A stretch of 23,815 nt of DNA from Brachybacterium sp. (GTDB taxonomy: Bacteria; Actinomycetota; Actinomycetes; Actinomycetales; Dermabacteraceae), in contig DAHVRS010000383.1 of the NCBI GenBank assembly GCA_027322375.1, positions 1 through 23,815 of the forward strand, read 5' to 3'. This document shows positions 15,089 through 22,785 of this stretch, one piece after another. The translations under genes were made by a program, and so were the position numbers. The notes under the pieces are model-generated. The model was not told the origin of the DNA. It saw only the letters and a list, made by a program, of their open reading frames with translations, and did not search any database. Position 1 is the first letter of the stretch; every line of letters begins with the position of its first letter.

Positions 15089-15484
15089 TCAGCGGGCGAG
15101 ATCCTCCGCAGCGGGCAGCTCGATGACCTGACCGGCGGTGACGCGGCCGGTGGGGAGGTGGTTCATCGCGCGGACCTCGGCGATGAACTCCTGCTCGTCC
15201 ACACCCTCGGGCGCGTACTCCTCGGCGTAGCCCCACAGGCTATCGCCCGCCTCGACCGTGACGGTGACGGGCTGCTCGCCCTCGGAACCTGCGAGAGCGG
15301 ACGGGAGGTCCACCGTCAGCAGCACCGCGGCGGCGACGAGGAGGCCCAGCAGGAAGGCGAGCGCCGTGAGGAGCATGCGCCCCCGACGGGTGGGCTCGAG
15401 TCGAACGCGCGCTCGAGCGGAGTCCCCGTCGCCCTGCGCGGGCCGCGAGGGGAAGGGCAGGACCGTGGCGGTCTCGGTACGCAT
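15089..15484 (-). CDS. LysM-domain membrane protein, probable SOS cell-division inhibitor (ChiZ/YneA/DivS-like)
   Basis: The 131-aa product has a cytoplasmic N-terminus of about 36 residues, one membrane span at about 37-58, and an external LysM domain at about 73-124 ([20 protein letters not shown] ... AGQVIELP). A small single-span LysM protein divergent from lexA is the established arrangement of mycobacterial ChiZ (Rv2719c), Bacillus YneA and corynebacterial DivS. These are SOS-induced proteins that delay septation. ATG 15484 has AGGAG 7 nt upstream. A perfect LexA box (15487-15502) covers that ribosome binding site and leader, so LexA control is strongly suggested. No catalytic domain is present beyond LysM. 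The inhibitor role is by homology of architecture and position, not proven. Confidence 0.82.
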   Translation of the reverse strand: MRTETATVLPFPSRPAQGDGDSARARVRLEPTRRGRMLLTALAFLLGLLVAAAVLLTVDLPSALAGSEGEQPVTVTVEAGDSLWGYAEEYAPEGVDEQEFIAEVRAMNHLPTGRVTAGQVIELPAAEDLAR

Positions 15485-15486
15485 AT

Positions 15487-15502
15487 CCGAACTCCTGTTC
15501 GA
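15487..15502. promoter_or_regulatory. LexA (SOS) box 1, perfect
   Basis: CCGAACTCCTGTTCGA contains CGAAC-N4-GTTCG, the actinobacterial/Gram-positive SOS operator. It begins 3 nt upstream of the LysM gene start and overlaps its AGGAG site. It is about 150 bp from the lexA start codon. Confidence 0.9.
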
Positions 15503-15517
15503 TCGAATGTCTGTGCG

Positions 15518-15523
15518 ACTGTA
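15518..15523 (-). promoter_or_regulatory. possible -10 element for the LysM gene
   Basis: TACAGT on the minus strand has TTGCGT (15547-15542) 18 nt further upstream as a candidate -35. The transcript would start near 15511, placing LexA box 1 in the first transcribed bases, where a bound repressor would block initiation or clearance. Confidence 0.45.
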
Positions 15524-15556
15524 GCCCCGGTCGAGTGCGACACGCAAGAGGGAGCC

Positions 15557-15572
15557 TCGAACACCTGTTTGG
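15557..15572. promoter_or_regulatory. LexA (SOS) box 2, one mismatch
   Basis: TCGAACACCTGTTTGG has the form CGAAC-N4-GTTTG, one base off the perfect operator. It overlaps the candidate lexA -35 (TTGGAT 15569-15574), so it is the likely autoregulatory site of lexA. Confidence 0.8.
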
Positions 15573-15597
15573 ATTCCGCGTGCCGCCGTTCTACTGT
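15569..15597 (+). promoter_or_regulatory. lexA promoter
   Basis: TTGGAT (15569-15574), a 17-nt spacer and TACTGT (15592-15597) fit a housekeeping sigma promoter. The leader would be about 50 nt. The -35 overlaps LexA box 2. Confidence 0.6.
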
Positions 15598-15654
15598 GGG
15601 TCACAGGACAACGGAACCGCGAGGGTCCGACAGACGACGCCAGGAGGCCGCACG

Positions 15655-16356
15655 ATGACGCCGAGGACGCCCAAGCCGATCCGTGCACGGGAGGATGTGC
15701 CCAGCGATGAGCGCACCGCGGGGCTGACCCGTCGTCAGCGCCTCGTGCTCGAGACCATCAGCGAGGCGGTCGCGACCCACGGCTATCCGCCCACGATGCG
15801 CGAGATCGGTGATGCCGTGGGGCTGACCTCGTCCTCCTCCGTCGCCCACCAGCTCCAGGCCCTCGAGCGCAAGGGCTTCCTGCGCCGGGACCCCAAGCGC
15901 CCCCGAGCGATGGAGGTCGTGATGCCGGAGGCCGACGACGCCCCCGCACCGGCTGTGGTCGTGGAGCCGGAGCGCACCGCCGCCTCTGTGACCGTGCCGC
16001 TCGTGGGCCGGATCGCGGCCGGCGTCCCGATCACCGCTGAGGAGCAGGTCGAGGACGTCTTCACCCTCCCCCAGCGTCTTGTGGGCGATGGCGACCTGTT
16101 CCTCCTGCAGGTGGTCGGCGACTCGATGGTGGACGCGGCGATCTGCGACGGCGACTGGGTCGTGGTCCGCTCCCAGAACACTGCGGAGAGGGGCGAGATC
16201 GTCGCCGCGATGATCGACGGTGAGGCGACGGTGAAGACCTTCGTGCAGCGCGACGACCACGTCTGGCTGATGCCGCACAACCCGGCCTTCGCCCCGATCC
16301 TCGGGGACCACGCCGAGATCCTCGGCAAGGTCGTGGCGGTGCTGCGCGCCGTCTGA
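15655..16356 (+). CDS. lexA: SOS repressor LexA
   Basis: LexA represses DNA-damage genes and cleaves itself when stimulated by RecA filaments. The 233-aa product has a winged-helix domain with [12 protein letters not shown] at 24-35 and [20 protein letters not shown] at 44-63. The cleavage site Ala122-Gly123 lies in GRIAAGVPI. The S24-type catalytic dyad is Ser157 (GDSM) and Lys194 (VKTF). ATG 15655 has AGGAGG 7 nt upstream; an in-frame opening back to 15535 is not needed. Two LexA boxes lie in the upstream region shared with the LysM gene. The gene converges on dinG with a 57-bp gap that holds only a weak imperfect hairpin. Confidence 0.97.
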   Translation: MTPRTPKPIRAREDVPSDERTAGLTRRQRLVLETISEAVATHGYPPTMREIGDAVGLTSSSSVAHQLQALERKGFLRRDPKRPRAMEVVMPEADDAPAPAVVVEPERTAASVTVPLVGRIAAGVPITAEEQVEDVFTLPQRLVGDGDLFLLQVVGDSMVDAAICDGDWVVVRSQNTAERGEIVAAMIDGEATVKTFVQRDDHVWLMPHNPAFAPILGDHAEILGKVVAVLRAV

Positions 16357-16413
16357 GCGGTGACGGTGCCCCCAGCCTGACCTGCGGGGCAGGAAGACGG
16401 CCTGCGCCCCGGC

Positions 16414-18456
16414 TCAGGCGCGGGCGTGCTCAGGTATCCGCGAGACGCCGCAGCGCCGCGAGCGCCATGTCCGGATCCGAGGTGGGCCACAGCGGCGGCA
16501 TCGCCTCGCGCAGGAACCCGCCGTAGCGGGCCGTCGACAGGCGCGGGTCGAGCACGGCGACATGCCCCGGTCCTCGTGGGTGCGGATCAGGCGCCCCGCA
16601 CCCTGTGCGAGCAGCAGCGCGGCGTGCTGGGCGGCGACGGCCATGAAGCCGTTGCCACCATGCTCGGCGATCTTCTCCTGGCGTGCGGACATCAGCGGAT
16701 CGTCCGGTCGTGGGAACGGGATCCGGTCGATCGTCACCAGGCGCAGCGCCCTGCCGGCCACGTCCACGCCCTGCCAGAGTGTGAGAGTGCCGAAGAGGGA
16801 CGCGTCCTCGTCCTCGCGGAAGGTGCGCACCAGGTTCGCCATCGAGTCCTCGCCCTGCACCGCGATCGTGAGGTCCAGCCGGGCTCGCACATGCTCCGCC
16901 GCGAGCTCTGCACCGCGGCGGGAGGAGAACAGGCACAGCGCACCGCCGCGGGAGGCGTCCACCAGGTCGGTGAGATGGTCGAGCATCTGCGGCGAAGGAC
17001 CCTCGCGGCCAGGCTGCGGCAGGTGCCGCGCGGTGTAGAGGATCCCCTGCTTGCGGTAGGCGAAGGGGCTGCCCACATCGATGCCGGCCCAGGAGCCGGT
17101 GTCACGACGGGAGGGCAGCTCCTCCGCCCCGATCCGGTCCCGGCGCGCCAGGCCCACCTCGCCGGCGGCCGGTTCGAAGCGCCCGCCGAGGGCGAGGGTC
17201 GCGGAGGTGAGCACGGCGGTGCGGTCCTCGAGGATCGCTCCGCGCATCGCCGCGGCGACACTGAGCGGCGCGACCTGGATGCTCGAGCGCCCGGTGGCCT
17301 GGGAGTGCGAGACGGAGACGACGTCATCCTCCGCTGGGGCGGTCAGTCGCTCGCAGACGTCGATGATCTCCTGCAGGCTCGCGCGGACCGTCTTGCGCGC
17401 CCCCGCGAAGGAGTCGTCCCCCGCGTCCTTCGCATCCGAGTGGGCGCTGCGGGCCTCGACCCGCACCTGCACGATCGCATCGCCGAGCCGTTCGGGCAAT
17501 GCCTCGAGCACGCGGCCGTCGGGGGCGAGCTCGAGCGCGGCGCGAAGCTCCTCCCCCGCATCATCGAGCGCGGTCCCTGCCACACCGAGACTGCGCAGGT
17601 CCCGGACGGTGCCTCGCAGCATGCCGGGGGTGAGCACCTCCGTGACGGCGCTGGTCACTCGGGCGGTGAGGTCATGGGCCTCATCGAAGACCACCACGTC
17701 GTGGTCGGGGATGATGCCGTGGCGGTCGAAGGCATCGATCGCGAGGAGGGCATGGTTGGTGACCACCACGTCGACCTCGCGGGCGAGCTCGCGGCTGCGC
17801 TCGGCGAAGCAGTCCTCGAACATCGGGCAGCTGTTGCCCAGGCACTGATTGCCGGTCACGGAGACCTGGCGCCAGGCCCGGTCGGAGACGGCATCCTCGA
17901 GGGAGTCGCGGTCGCCGGTGTCGGTCTCCTCCGCCCATTCGCGCAGGCGCCGCACCTGGTCGCCGAGCCGCTCCCCCGAGATTCCGCCCGGCACTGTCGA
18001 TCCCGCCGCCGGAGCGAACAGGGCGCCGGGGTCGATATCCACGGGATAGCCGCCGGCGATCTTGTGCTTGCACAGATAGTTCGCGCGTCCCTTGAGCAGG
18101 GCGTAGGTGGGAGTGCGCGGCAGGTGCGGGGCGAGCGCCTCCACGAGCCGCGGCAGGTCCTTGCGCACGATCTGCGACTGCAGCGCGATCGTCGCGGTGG
18201 AGATCACGACGGGACGCCCCGAGACCAGGGCGTGCCGCAGCGCCGGCACCAGATAGGCGAGGGACTTGCCGGTGCCGGTGCCGGCCTGGACCAGCAGGTG
18301 GCGGCCCCCGGACATCGCGAGATCGACTGCCTCGGCCATCGTCTGCTGACCGGGCCGGGAGGTGCCGCCGATCGCCGCGACCGCGGCGTCCATCAGAGTG
18401 GACAGCGGGATGTCCCCGGCCGCGGGGGCGGCAGGGTGCTCAGGCGCGGCGGTCAT
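16414..18456 (-). CDS. dinG: DinG-type ATP-dependent DNA helicase, C-terminus frameshifted
   Basis: This is an XPD/DinG superfamily 2 helicase that unwinds DNA, R-loops and G-quadruplexes. Numbering from ATG 18456: Walker A AGTGTGKS 58-65, four cysteines fitting an iron-sulfur domain (C129, C205, C210, C216), DEAH 258-261, and motif VI QGAGRLIRTHEDRG near 618-631. After G631 the frame is lost. The expected family ending (VAVLDPRLSTARYGG and onward, 43 codons) lies in another frame and stops at 16430, while the open frame reads 49 unrelated Arg/Cys-rich residues to 16414. A one-base deletion near 16556-16568 explains this. All helicase motifs precede it, so activity may survive. ATG 18456 is preferred over GTG 18486 because TACCCT lies 6 nt upstream. 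It follows hflX by 30 nt. Confidence 0.85.
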   Translation of the reverse strand: MTAAPEHPAAPAAGDIPLSTLMDAAVAAIGGTSRPGQQTMAEAVDLAMSGGRHLLVQAGTGTGKSLAYLVPALRHALVSGRPVVISTATIALQSQIVRKDLPRLVEALAPHLPRTPTYALLKGRANYLCKHKIAGGYPVDIDPGALFAPAAGSTVPGGISGERLGDQVRRLREWAEETDTGDRDSLEDAVSDRAWRQVSVTGNQCLGNSCPMFEDCFAERSRELAREVDVVVTNHALLAIDAFDRHGIIPDHDVVVFDEAHDLTARVTSAVTEVLTPGMLRGTVRDLRSLGVAGTALDDAGEELRAALELAPDGRVLEALPERLGDAIVQVRVEARSAHSDAKDAGDDSFAGARKTVRASLQEIIDVCERLTAPAEDDVVSVSHSQATGRSSIQVAPLSVAAAMRGAILEDRTAVLTSATLALGGRFEPAAGEVGLARRDRIGAEELPSRRDTGSWAGIDVGSPFAYRKQGILYTARHLPQPGREGPSPQMLDHLTDLVDASRGGALCLFSSRRGAELAAEHVRARLDLTIAVQGEDSMANLVRTFREDEDASLFGTLTLWQGVDVAGRALRLVTIDRIPFPRPDDPLMSARQEKIAEHGGNGFMAVAAQHAALLLAQGAGRLIRTHEDRGMSPCSTRACRRPATAGSCARRCRRCGPPRIRTWRSRRCGVSRIPEHARA
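16556..16568 (-). other. single-base frameshift site in dinG
   Basis: On the coding strand the bases read GGGGC-ATG-TCGCC. Restoring one base (for example a fifth G in the run, or ATG-GTC) reconnects HEDRG to VAVLDPRLST and a 675-aa protein. The cause may be a real mutation, an assembly error at the G-run, or a recoding event. Confidence 0.85.
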
Positions 18457-18462
18457 CCCGTC

Positions 18463-18468
18463 AGGGTA
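18463..18468 (-). promoter_or_regulatory. -10 element, probable leaderless dinG transcript
   Basis: TACCCT on the minus strand ends 6 nt before ATG 18456, identical in sequence and spacing to that of nrdR. It supports this ATG as the true dinG start and a promoter separate from hflX. No LexA box is seen nearby. Confidence 0.5.
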
Positions 18469-18486
18469 TCGGGGAGCCGTGTCCAC

Positions 18487-20046
18487 TCAGGAGGAGGCGC
18501 GCAGCTCTGCGGCGAGCGCCTCATCCACCCGGGCGTGCAGGCGGGTGCCCTCCATGAGGTGCTCCTCGGCGAGGACCTCTCCGGTGGTGTGCACGCGGGA
18601 GACGAGATCACCTCGCGAGTAGGGCACGACCAGGTCCACCTCGACCGCGGGACGGGGGAGCCGCTCCGCGATCAGCTCGCGCAGCTCCTGGATCCCCTCG
18701 CCGGTGCGGGCGGAGACGACCACGCTGTCCTCGACCTGGCTGCGCAGGCGGGCGATGGTCTCGGGCTCGGCGAGATCCGCCTTGTTCAGCACCACCACCT
18801 CGGGCACGTCGAAGCCCTCGATCTCGCCGAGGACGGTGCGGACCGCCATGATCTGCCCCTCGGGATCGGGGTGGGAGGCGTCGACCACATGCAGCAGCAG
18901 ATCGGAGCCGCCCACCTCCTCGAGGGTCGAGCGGAACGCCTCGACCAGCTGGGTGGGCAGATGCCGGGCGAAGCCGACCGTGTCCGCGAAGGTGAACTCG
19001 CGTCCGTCGGGCGTGGTCGCGCGGCGGACTGTCGGGTCCAGGGTCGCGAACAGGGCGTTCTCGACCAGGACCCCGGCGCCGGTGAGCCGGTTCAGCAGCG
19101 AGGACTTCCCGGCGTTGGTGTAGCCGGCGATCGCGACCGCGGGCACCTGGTGGCGCTGACGGTCGGCGCGCTGCGCCTCGCGTCCCGGTGCCATCGCCTT
19201 GATCTCGCGGCGCAGCTTCGCCATGCGGTCGCGGATGCGGCGCCGGTCCAGCTCGATCTTCGTCTCACCGGGACCGCGCGAGCCCATGCCCGCGCCCGCG
19301 CCGCCCACCTGGCCACCGGCCTGGCGGGACATCGACTCGCCCCAGCCGCGCAGGCGGGGCAGGAGGTACTCGAGCTGGGCGAGCTCGACCTGCGCCTTGC
19401 CCTCACGGGACTTCGCGTGCTGGGCGAAGATGTCGAGGATCAGCGCGGTGCGGTCGATGACCTTCACCTTGACGATGTCCTCGAGGACGCGGCGCTGGCC
19501 GGGCCCGAGCTCGCCGTCGGCGATGACCGTGTCCGCGCCGGACGCGGCGACGATGTCGGCGAGCTCGGCGGCCTTGCCCTTGCCGAGGAAGGTCGCGGGG
19601 TCGGGATGGGCGCGGCGCTGGAGGATGCCGTCGAGTACCTCGGAACCGGCGGTCTCGGCGAGCGCAGCGAGCTCGCGCAGGCTGATCTCCGCCTCCTCGG
19701 CATTGCCGGTGGTGTACAGGCCGGCGAGGACCACGCGCTCCAGGCGCAGCTGGCGGTACTCGACCTCGCTGACGTCCTCGAGCTCGGTGGAGAGCCCGGC
19801 GACGCGGCGCAGCGCCTGTCGGTCGGCGAGGTCGAACTGCTCCCCGTCCGTGTCGGAGGTGAAGGTCACGGGGTCCACGGAGGCGTCGCCGCGGGCGAGG
19901 ATCCGGGCGGTGAGGGGGTCCCTGCGGTGCTCGGGACGGAGCGTGGGCCCCGCGCCGTCGGCCTGCTCCGCTGACCCGGCCTCATCCGTGCTGGTCCCGT
20001 CGACAGCGAGGTCGGGTTCGGGATCGGGATGAAAGGCGATGGGCAC
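18487..20046 (-). CDS. hflX: GTPase HflX
   Basis: HflX is a ribosome-associated GTPase that splits stalled or hibernating 70S ribosomes under stress. The 519-aa product has an N-terminal actinobacterial extension of about 95 residues and the HflX domain with LGKGKAAELA at 154-163 and ELGPGQRRVLED at 179-190. A Gly-rich linker (GAGAGMGSRGPGETKIELDRRRI) follows, then the G domain: G1 GYTNAGKSS 308-316, G3 DTVG 355-358, G4 NKAD 421-424, G5 SARTG 445-449. The switch region reads DTVGFARHLPTQLVEAF, with Ala where Ile is usual. GTG 20046 has AAGGAG 10 nt upstream. It is divergent from the RsmC-like gene, and dinG follows on the same strand. Confidence 0.96.
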   Translation of the reverse strand: MPIAFHPDPEPDLAVDGTSTDEAGSAEQADGAGPTLRPEHRRDPLTARILARGDASVDPVTFTSDTDGEQFDLADRQALRRVAGLSTELEDVSEVEYRQLRLERVVLAGLYTTGNAEEAEISLRELAALAETAGSEVLDGILQRRAHPDPATFLGKGKAAELADIVAASGADTVIADGELGPGQRRVLEDIVKVKVIDRTALILDIFAQHAKSREGKAQVELAQLEYLLPRLRGWGESMSRQAGGQVGGAGAGMGSRGPGETKIELDRRRIRDRMAKLRREIKAMAPGREAQRADRQRHQVPAVAIAGYTNAGKSSLLNRLTGAGVLVENALFATLDPTVRRATTPDGREFTFADTVGFARHLPTQLVEAFRSTLEEVGGSDLLLHVVDASHPDPEGQIMAVRTVLGEIEGFDVPEVVVLNKADLAEPETIARLRSQVEDSVVVSARTGEGIQELRELIAERLPRPAVEVDLVVPYSRGDLVSRVHTTGEVLAEEHLMEGTRLHARVDEALAAELRASS

Positions 20047-20086
20047 GATCGGGGCACTCCTTCGGCAGGGGTTCTGTGGAGCGTCC

Positions 20087-20115
20087 AGGATCCCACGCCC
20101 TCTGACGGAGGTCGA
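20087..20115 (-). promoter_or_regulatory. possible hflX promoter
   Basis: On the minus strand TCGACC (20115-20110), a 17-nt spacer and GATCCT (20092-20087) form a moderate promoter match upstream of hflX, giving a leader of about 35 nt with the AAGGAG site. Low confidence. Confidence 0.3.
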
Positions 20116-20179
20116 GCGATTTTGCGGTGGGCAGAGCGGACGGCGGCTCGCCGAGCGGCGAAGGACGGGTCAGGCTCCG

Positions 20180-20185
20180 TATCCT
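20180..20185 (+). promoter_or_regulatory. -10 element, probable leaderless transcript (gene at 20192)
   Basis: TATCCT ends 6 nt before GTG 20192. No ribosome binding site lies in the intervening GCTCCC. This supports the GTG start. Confidence 0.55.
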
Positions 20186-20191
20186 GCTCCC

Positions 20192-20818
20192 GTGGACGAG
20201 CACTACTTCACCCCCTCCCCCGCGACCGACGACAGGCGCCACCCGCTCCGGGTGCGCCTGGCCGGTCAGGACCTCGACCTGGTCTCGAGCGCCTCCGTGT
20301 TCAGCGGGCATGGCCTGGACAAGGCGACCGCCGTGCTGCTCGCCCGGCTGGACGAGGTCACGGAGCCCCCGGCCGACGGCGACATCCTCGATCTCGGCTG
20401 CGGGTGGGGGCCGATCGCGCTCACCGCGGCGCTGCTGCATCCCGAGGCGCGGGTCTGGGCGGTCGATGTCAGCGAGCGCGCCCGTGCGCTGACGGCGGAG
20501 AACGCGCGCCGCGCGGGGCTGGAGAACATCACGGTGCTCGCGCCCGAGGAGGTCCCGGCCGATCTGGCGCTGGATGCGATCTGGTCGAACCCGCCGATCC
20601 GGATCGGCAAGAGCGCGCTGCACGAGCTGCTGCGCGAGTGGACGGCGCGGCTGCGGCCGACGGGCACGGCCGCCCTCGTGGTCGGCAAGAACCTGGGCGC
20701 GGACCCGCTCGCGCGCTGGCTCGGCGAGCAGCTGCCCGAGCGTACGGTCGCGAAGGTCGCGAGCGCGAAGGGGTTCCGGATCCTCGAGATCGGGCCCGAG
20801 GACCAGCTAGCCGCCTAG
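20192..20818 (+). CDS. RsmC-like class I methyltransferase
   Basis: The 208-aa product (VDEHYFTPSPATDDRRHPL) matches the MTS (small domain) methyltransferase family, whose members RsmC and RlmG make N2-methylguanosine in rRNA. SAM motif I is ILDLGCGWGPIAL at about 65-77, the acidic strand end is AVDVSERA, and the catalytic SNPPIRIG is at 132-139. GKSALHELLREW and KGFRILEIG are typical of the C-terminal half. It corresponds to only the catalytic half of E. coli RsmC, as is usual in actinobacteria. The target guanine cannot be told. GTG 20192 is supported by conserved HYFT near the N-terminus and the -10 placement. Its TAG overlaps the dapF stop. Confidence 0.85.
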   Translation: MDEHYFTPSPATDDRRHPLRVRLAGQDLDLVSSASVFSGHGLDKATAVLLARLDEVTEPPADGDILDLGCGWGPIALTAALLHPEARVWAVDVSERARALTAENARRAGLENITVLAPEEVPADLALDAIWSNPPIRIGKSALHELLREWTARLRPTGTAALVVGKNLGADPLARWLGEQLPERTVAKVASAKGFRILEIGPEDQLAA

Positions 20819-21663
20819 ATCAGGGTGGTGCCGTCGGCGACGAGCTGTGCGGGCCCGGTGAGCGTGACTTCCCCGGTCTGCGTCCAGCCGACCTCGAGCC
20901 GCCCGCCGGGAACGTCCACGGTCCACGGCTCCCGGCTCTCATCGCCTGCGCGCAGCGCCGCAGCGACCGCGACGGCGGCGACGCCGGTGCCGCAGGAGCG
21001 GGTCTCCCCCACTCCGCGCTCGTGCACCCGCATCGCGACATGGCGGGGGCCGCGGGTGCTGACCAGCTCGATGTTCGCGCCGTGGGCCGGCTCGGGGTCC
21101 AGGGCGGGGCGGCGGGTGAGGTCGAGCTCCGCCAGGTCCGTGCCCTCGGGCAGGAAGGCGACAGCGTGGGGGTTGCCCATGTCGACGTCGGTCACGGGCA
21201 GGCGCAGCCCGGCGATCTCGACCTGCCGGTTCGTCTTCGGGAGCCGGGCGGGGCCCATGCCCACGCGGACGCTCCAGGGCGCGCCGTCGGTGGCGGGGCG
21301 GGCGAGGATCTCGACGGCGCGCACCCCGGCGCGGGTCAGCAGTGCAAAGCGGTCGGCGGTGACATGCCCGGCGCGGTGGAGGTGGGCGGCGAGGACTCGC
21401 ACCCCGTTCCCGCACATCTCGGCGAGGGAGCCATCGGCGTTGCGATAGTCCATGAACCATTCGGGGGCATCCGCGGCGGCGTCCACGCCGGCGGCGCGGG
21501 AGCGGACGGCGCGGATCACGCCGTCCCCGCCGATCCCGGCGCGACGGTCGGCGAGCGCGACGACGGTCGCGGCATCGAGGTCGAGGGCACCGTCGGGGTC
21601 GTCCAGCAGCACGAAGTCGTTCTCGGTGCCGTGGCCCTTGGTGAAGTGGATGCGCCCGTTCAT
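20815..21663 (-). CDS. dapF: diaminopimelate epimerase DapF
   Basis: DapF converts LL- to meso-diaminopimelate, the third stem residue used by MurE and the lysine precursor. The 282-aa product has FTKGHGTENDFVLLDD at the N-terminus. The two catalytic cysteines are C84 in EMCGNGVR and C224 in ETRSCGTG, with the substrate-binding blocks MDYRNADGS, DMGNPHAVAF and GANIELV. Family members usually read GNDF where this has END, a small variation. ATG 21663 is preferred over TTG 21669 because TATTCT ends 6 nt upstream. It follows miaA by 43 nt and converges with the RsmC-like gene, sharing the CTA of the stop codons. Confidence 0.96.
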   Translation of the reverse strand: MNGRIHFTKGHGTENDFVLLDDPDGALDLDAATVVALADRRAGIGGDGVIRAVRSRAAGVDAAADAPEWFMDYRNADGSLAEMCGNGVRVLAAHLHRAGHVTADRFALLTRAGVRAVEILARPATDGAPWSVRVGMGPARLPKTNRQVEIAGLRLPVTDVDMGNPHAVAFLPEGTDLAELDLTRRPALDPEPAHGANIELVSTRGPRHVAMRVHERGVGETRSCGTGVAAVAVAAALRAGDESREPWTVDVPGGRLEVGWTQTGEVTLTGPAQLVADGTTLI

Positions 21664-21669
21664 GGACAA

Positions 21670-21675
21670 AGAATA
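21670..21675 (-). promoter_or_regulatory. -10 element, probable leaderless dapF transcript
   Basis: TATTCT on the minus strand ends 6 nt before ATG 21663, within the 43-nt miaA-dapF gap. The -35 region is not recognisable. Confidence 0.55.
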
Positions 21676-21706
21676 CGGCCCGCGTTGTTCGGCCAGCCGC
21701 TCCGGT

Positions 21707-22663
21707 TCACGCGTCAGGGTGCGAACGCGCCGCGGTGAGGGCCGCTTCGACAGGGGCGAGCGCTGTCTCGACGAGGTCCGGGGCGGCGGCGTCCAGCCAG
21801 GTGACGCGCGGGTCGCGGCGGAACCAGGTGTCCTGTTTGCGGACCAGGCGCCGGGTGCCGACGACGGTCGACTCGATCGCCTCAGCGCAGCTCATCGTGC
21901 CATCGAGCACCGCCAGGCCCTGCTCGTAACCGATCGCGCGGCGGGCCGTGCGCCCCTTGTCCAGGCCCTGCTCGCGCAGAGTGCGGATCTCCTCGAGCAG
22001 CCCGCGCTCGACCATGCGGTCCACGCGCACGGCGATCCGCTCGTGGAGGACGGGGCGCGGCAGGTTGAGGCCCAGCTGGAGCGTGCCGGGCTCGAGGTAC
22101 TCGTGGCGCGGGAGGAAGGCGGTGAACGGCTTCCCGGTCAGCTCCCCCACCTCCAGGGCGCGGACGATGCGGCGCGCGTCCTGGGCGCCGATGGTCGCCG
22201 CCGCCTCGGAGTCCTTTTCGGCGAGCTCGCGGTGCAGCGTGTCAGTGCCCTCGGTCGCGAGGCGCGCCTCGAGGCGGGTGCGGACGGCGGGGTCGGTGGG
22301 TGGGAAGGCGATGTCGTCCACCGCGGCGCGGACGTACAGTCCGGAGCCGCCCACGAGGATCGGGACGCGGCCGCGGGAGCGGATCTGCGCGATCGCGGCG
22401 CGGGCCGCGGACTGGTAGGCGGAGACGCTCGCCTCCTCGGTGACGTCGAGGATGTCCAGGAGGTGGTGCGGGATGCCCTGACGCTCCTCGGCGGTGACCT
22501 TCGCGGTGCCGATGTCCATGCCGCGGTAGAACTGGAGGGCATCGGCGTTGAGGACCTCGCCGTCCAGCGCGCGGGCGAGTGCGATCGCGAGGTCGGACTT
22601 GCCGGTCGCGGTGGCACCGACGACGGCCACCAGCGGAGGGGTCGGGGCGGCGGGCTCGTCCAT
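21707..22663 (-). CDS. miaA: tRNA dimethylallyltransferase MiaA
   Basis: MiaA transfers a dimethylallyl group to N6 of A37 in tRNAs reading UNN codons, the substrate then methylthiolated by MiaB (encoded at the right edge). The 318-aa product has the P-loop VVGATATGKSDLA at 14-26, NADALQFYRGMDIGTAK at 39-55 and VGGSGLYVRA at 104-113. Also seen are the QDARRIVRALEV block and RRAIGYEQ and TRRLVRKQDTWFRRD near the C-terminus. ATG 22663 is chosen over an in-frame opening to 22816, because the extension is Arg/Pro-rich and runs past the -10 TAGCAT at 22676-22671. It is transcribed toward dapF. Confidence 0.96.
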   Translation of the reverse strand: MDEPAAPTPPLVAVVGATATGKSDLAIALARALDGEVLNADALQFYRGMDIGTAKVTAEERQGIPHHLLDILDVTEEASVSAYQSAARAAIAQIRSRGRVPILVGGSGLYVRAAVDDIAFPPTDPAVRTRLEARLATEGTDTLHRELAEKDSEAAATIGAQDARRIVRALEVGELTGKPFTAFLPRHEYLEPGTLQLGLNLPRPVLHERIAVRVDRMVERGLLEEIRTLREQGLDKGRTARRAIGYEQGLAVLDGTMSCAEAIESTVVGTRRLVRKQDTWFRRDPRVTWLDAAAPDLVETALAPVEAALTAARSHPDA

Positions 22664-22670
22664 GCCGGGA

Positions 22671-22676
22671 ATGCTA
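22671..22676 (-). promoter_or_regulatory. -10 element, probable leaderless miaA transcript
   Basis: TAGCAT on the minus strand ends 7 nt before ATG 22663, with no ribosome binding site between. Confidence 0.45.
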
Positions 22677-22785
22677 TCGGGACCGGCTGGCAGGACACGG
22701 CCGACGGGACACAGCCGACGGGCAAGGCGTGGCCGGGTCGCCGGGATCACGCGTCGCATCCAGCCGGGCCAGCGGCGGAGGGAGT

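Noticed and set aside
16426..19974. A stop-free plus-strand frame of about 1180 codons antisense to dinG and hflX
   Set aside because: It spans two well-recognised genes on the other strand and has Gly/Ala/Arg/His-rich composition typical of high-GC antisense frames, with no recognisable domain.
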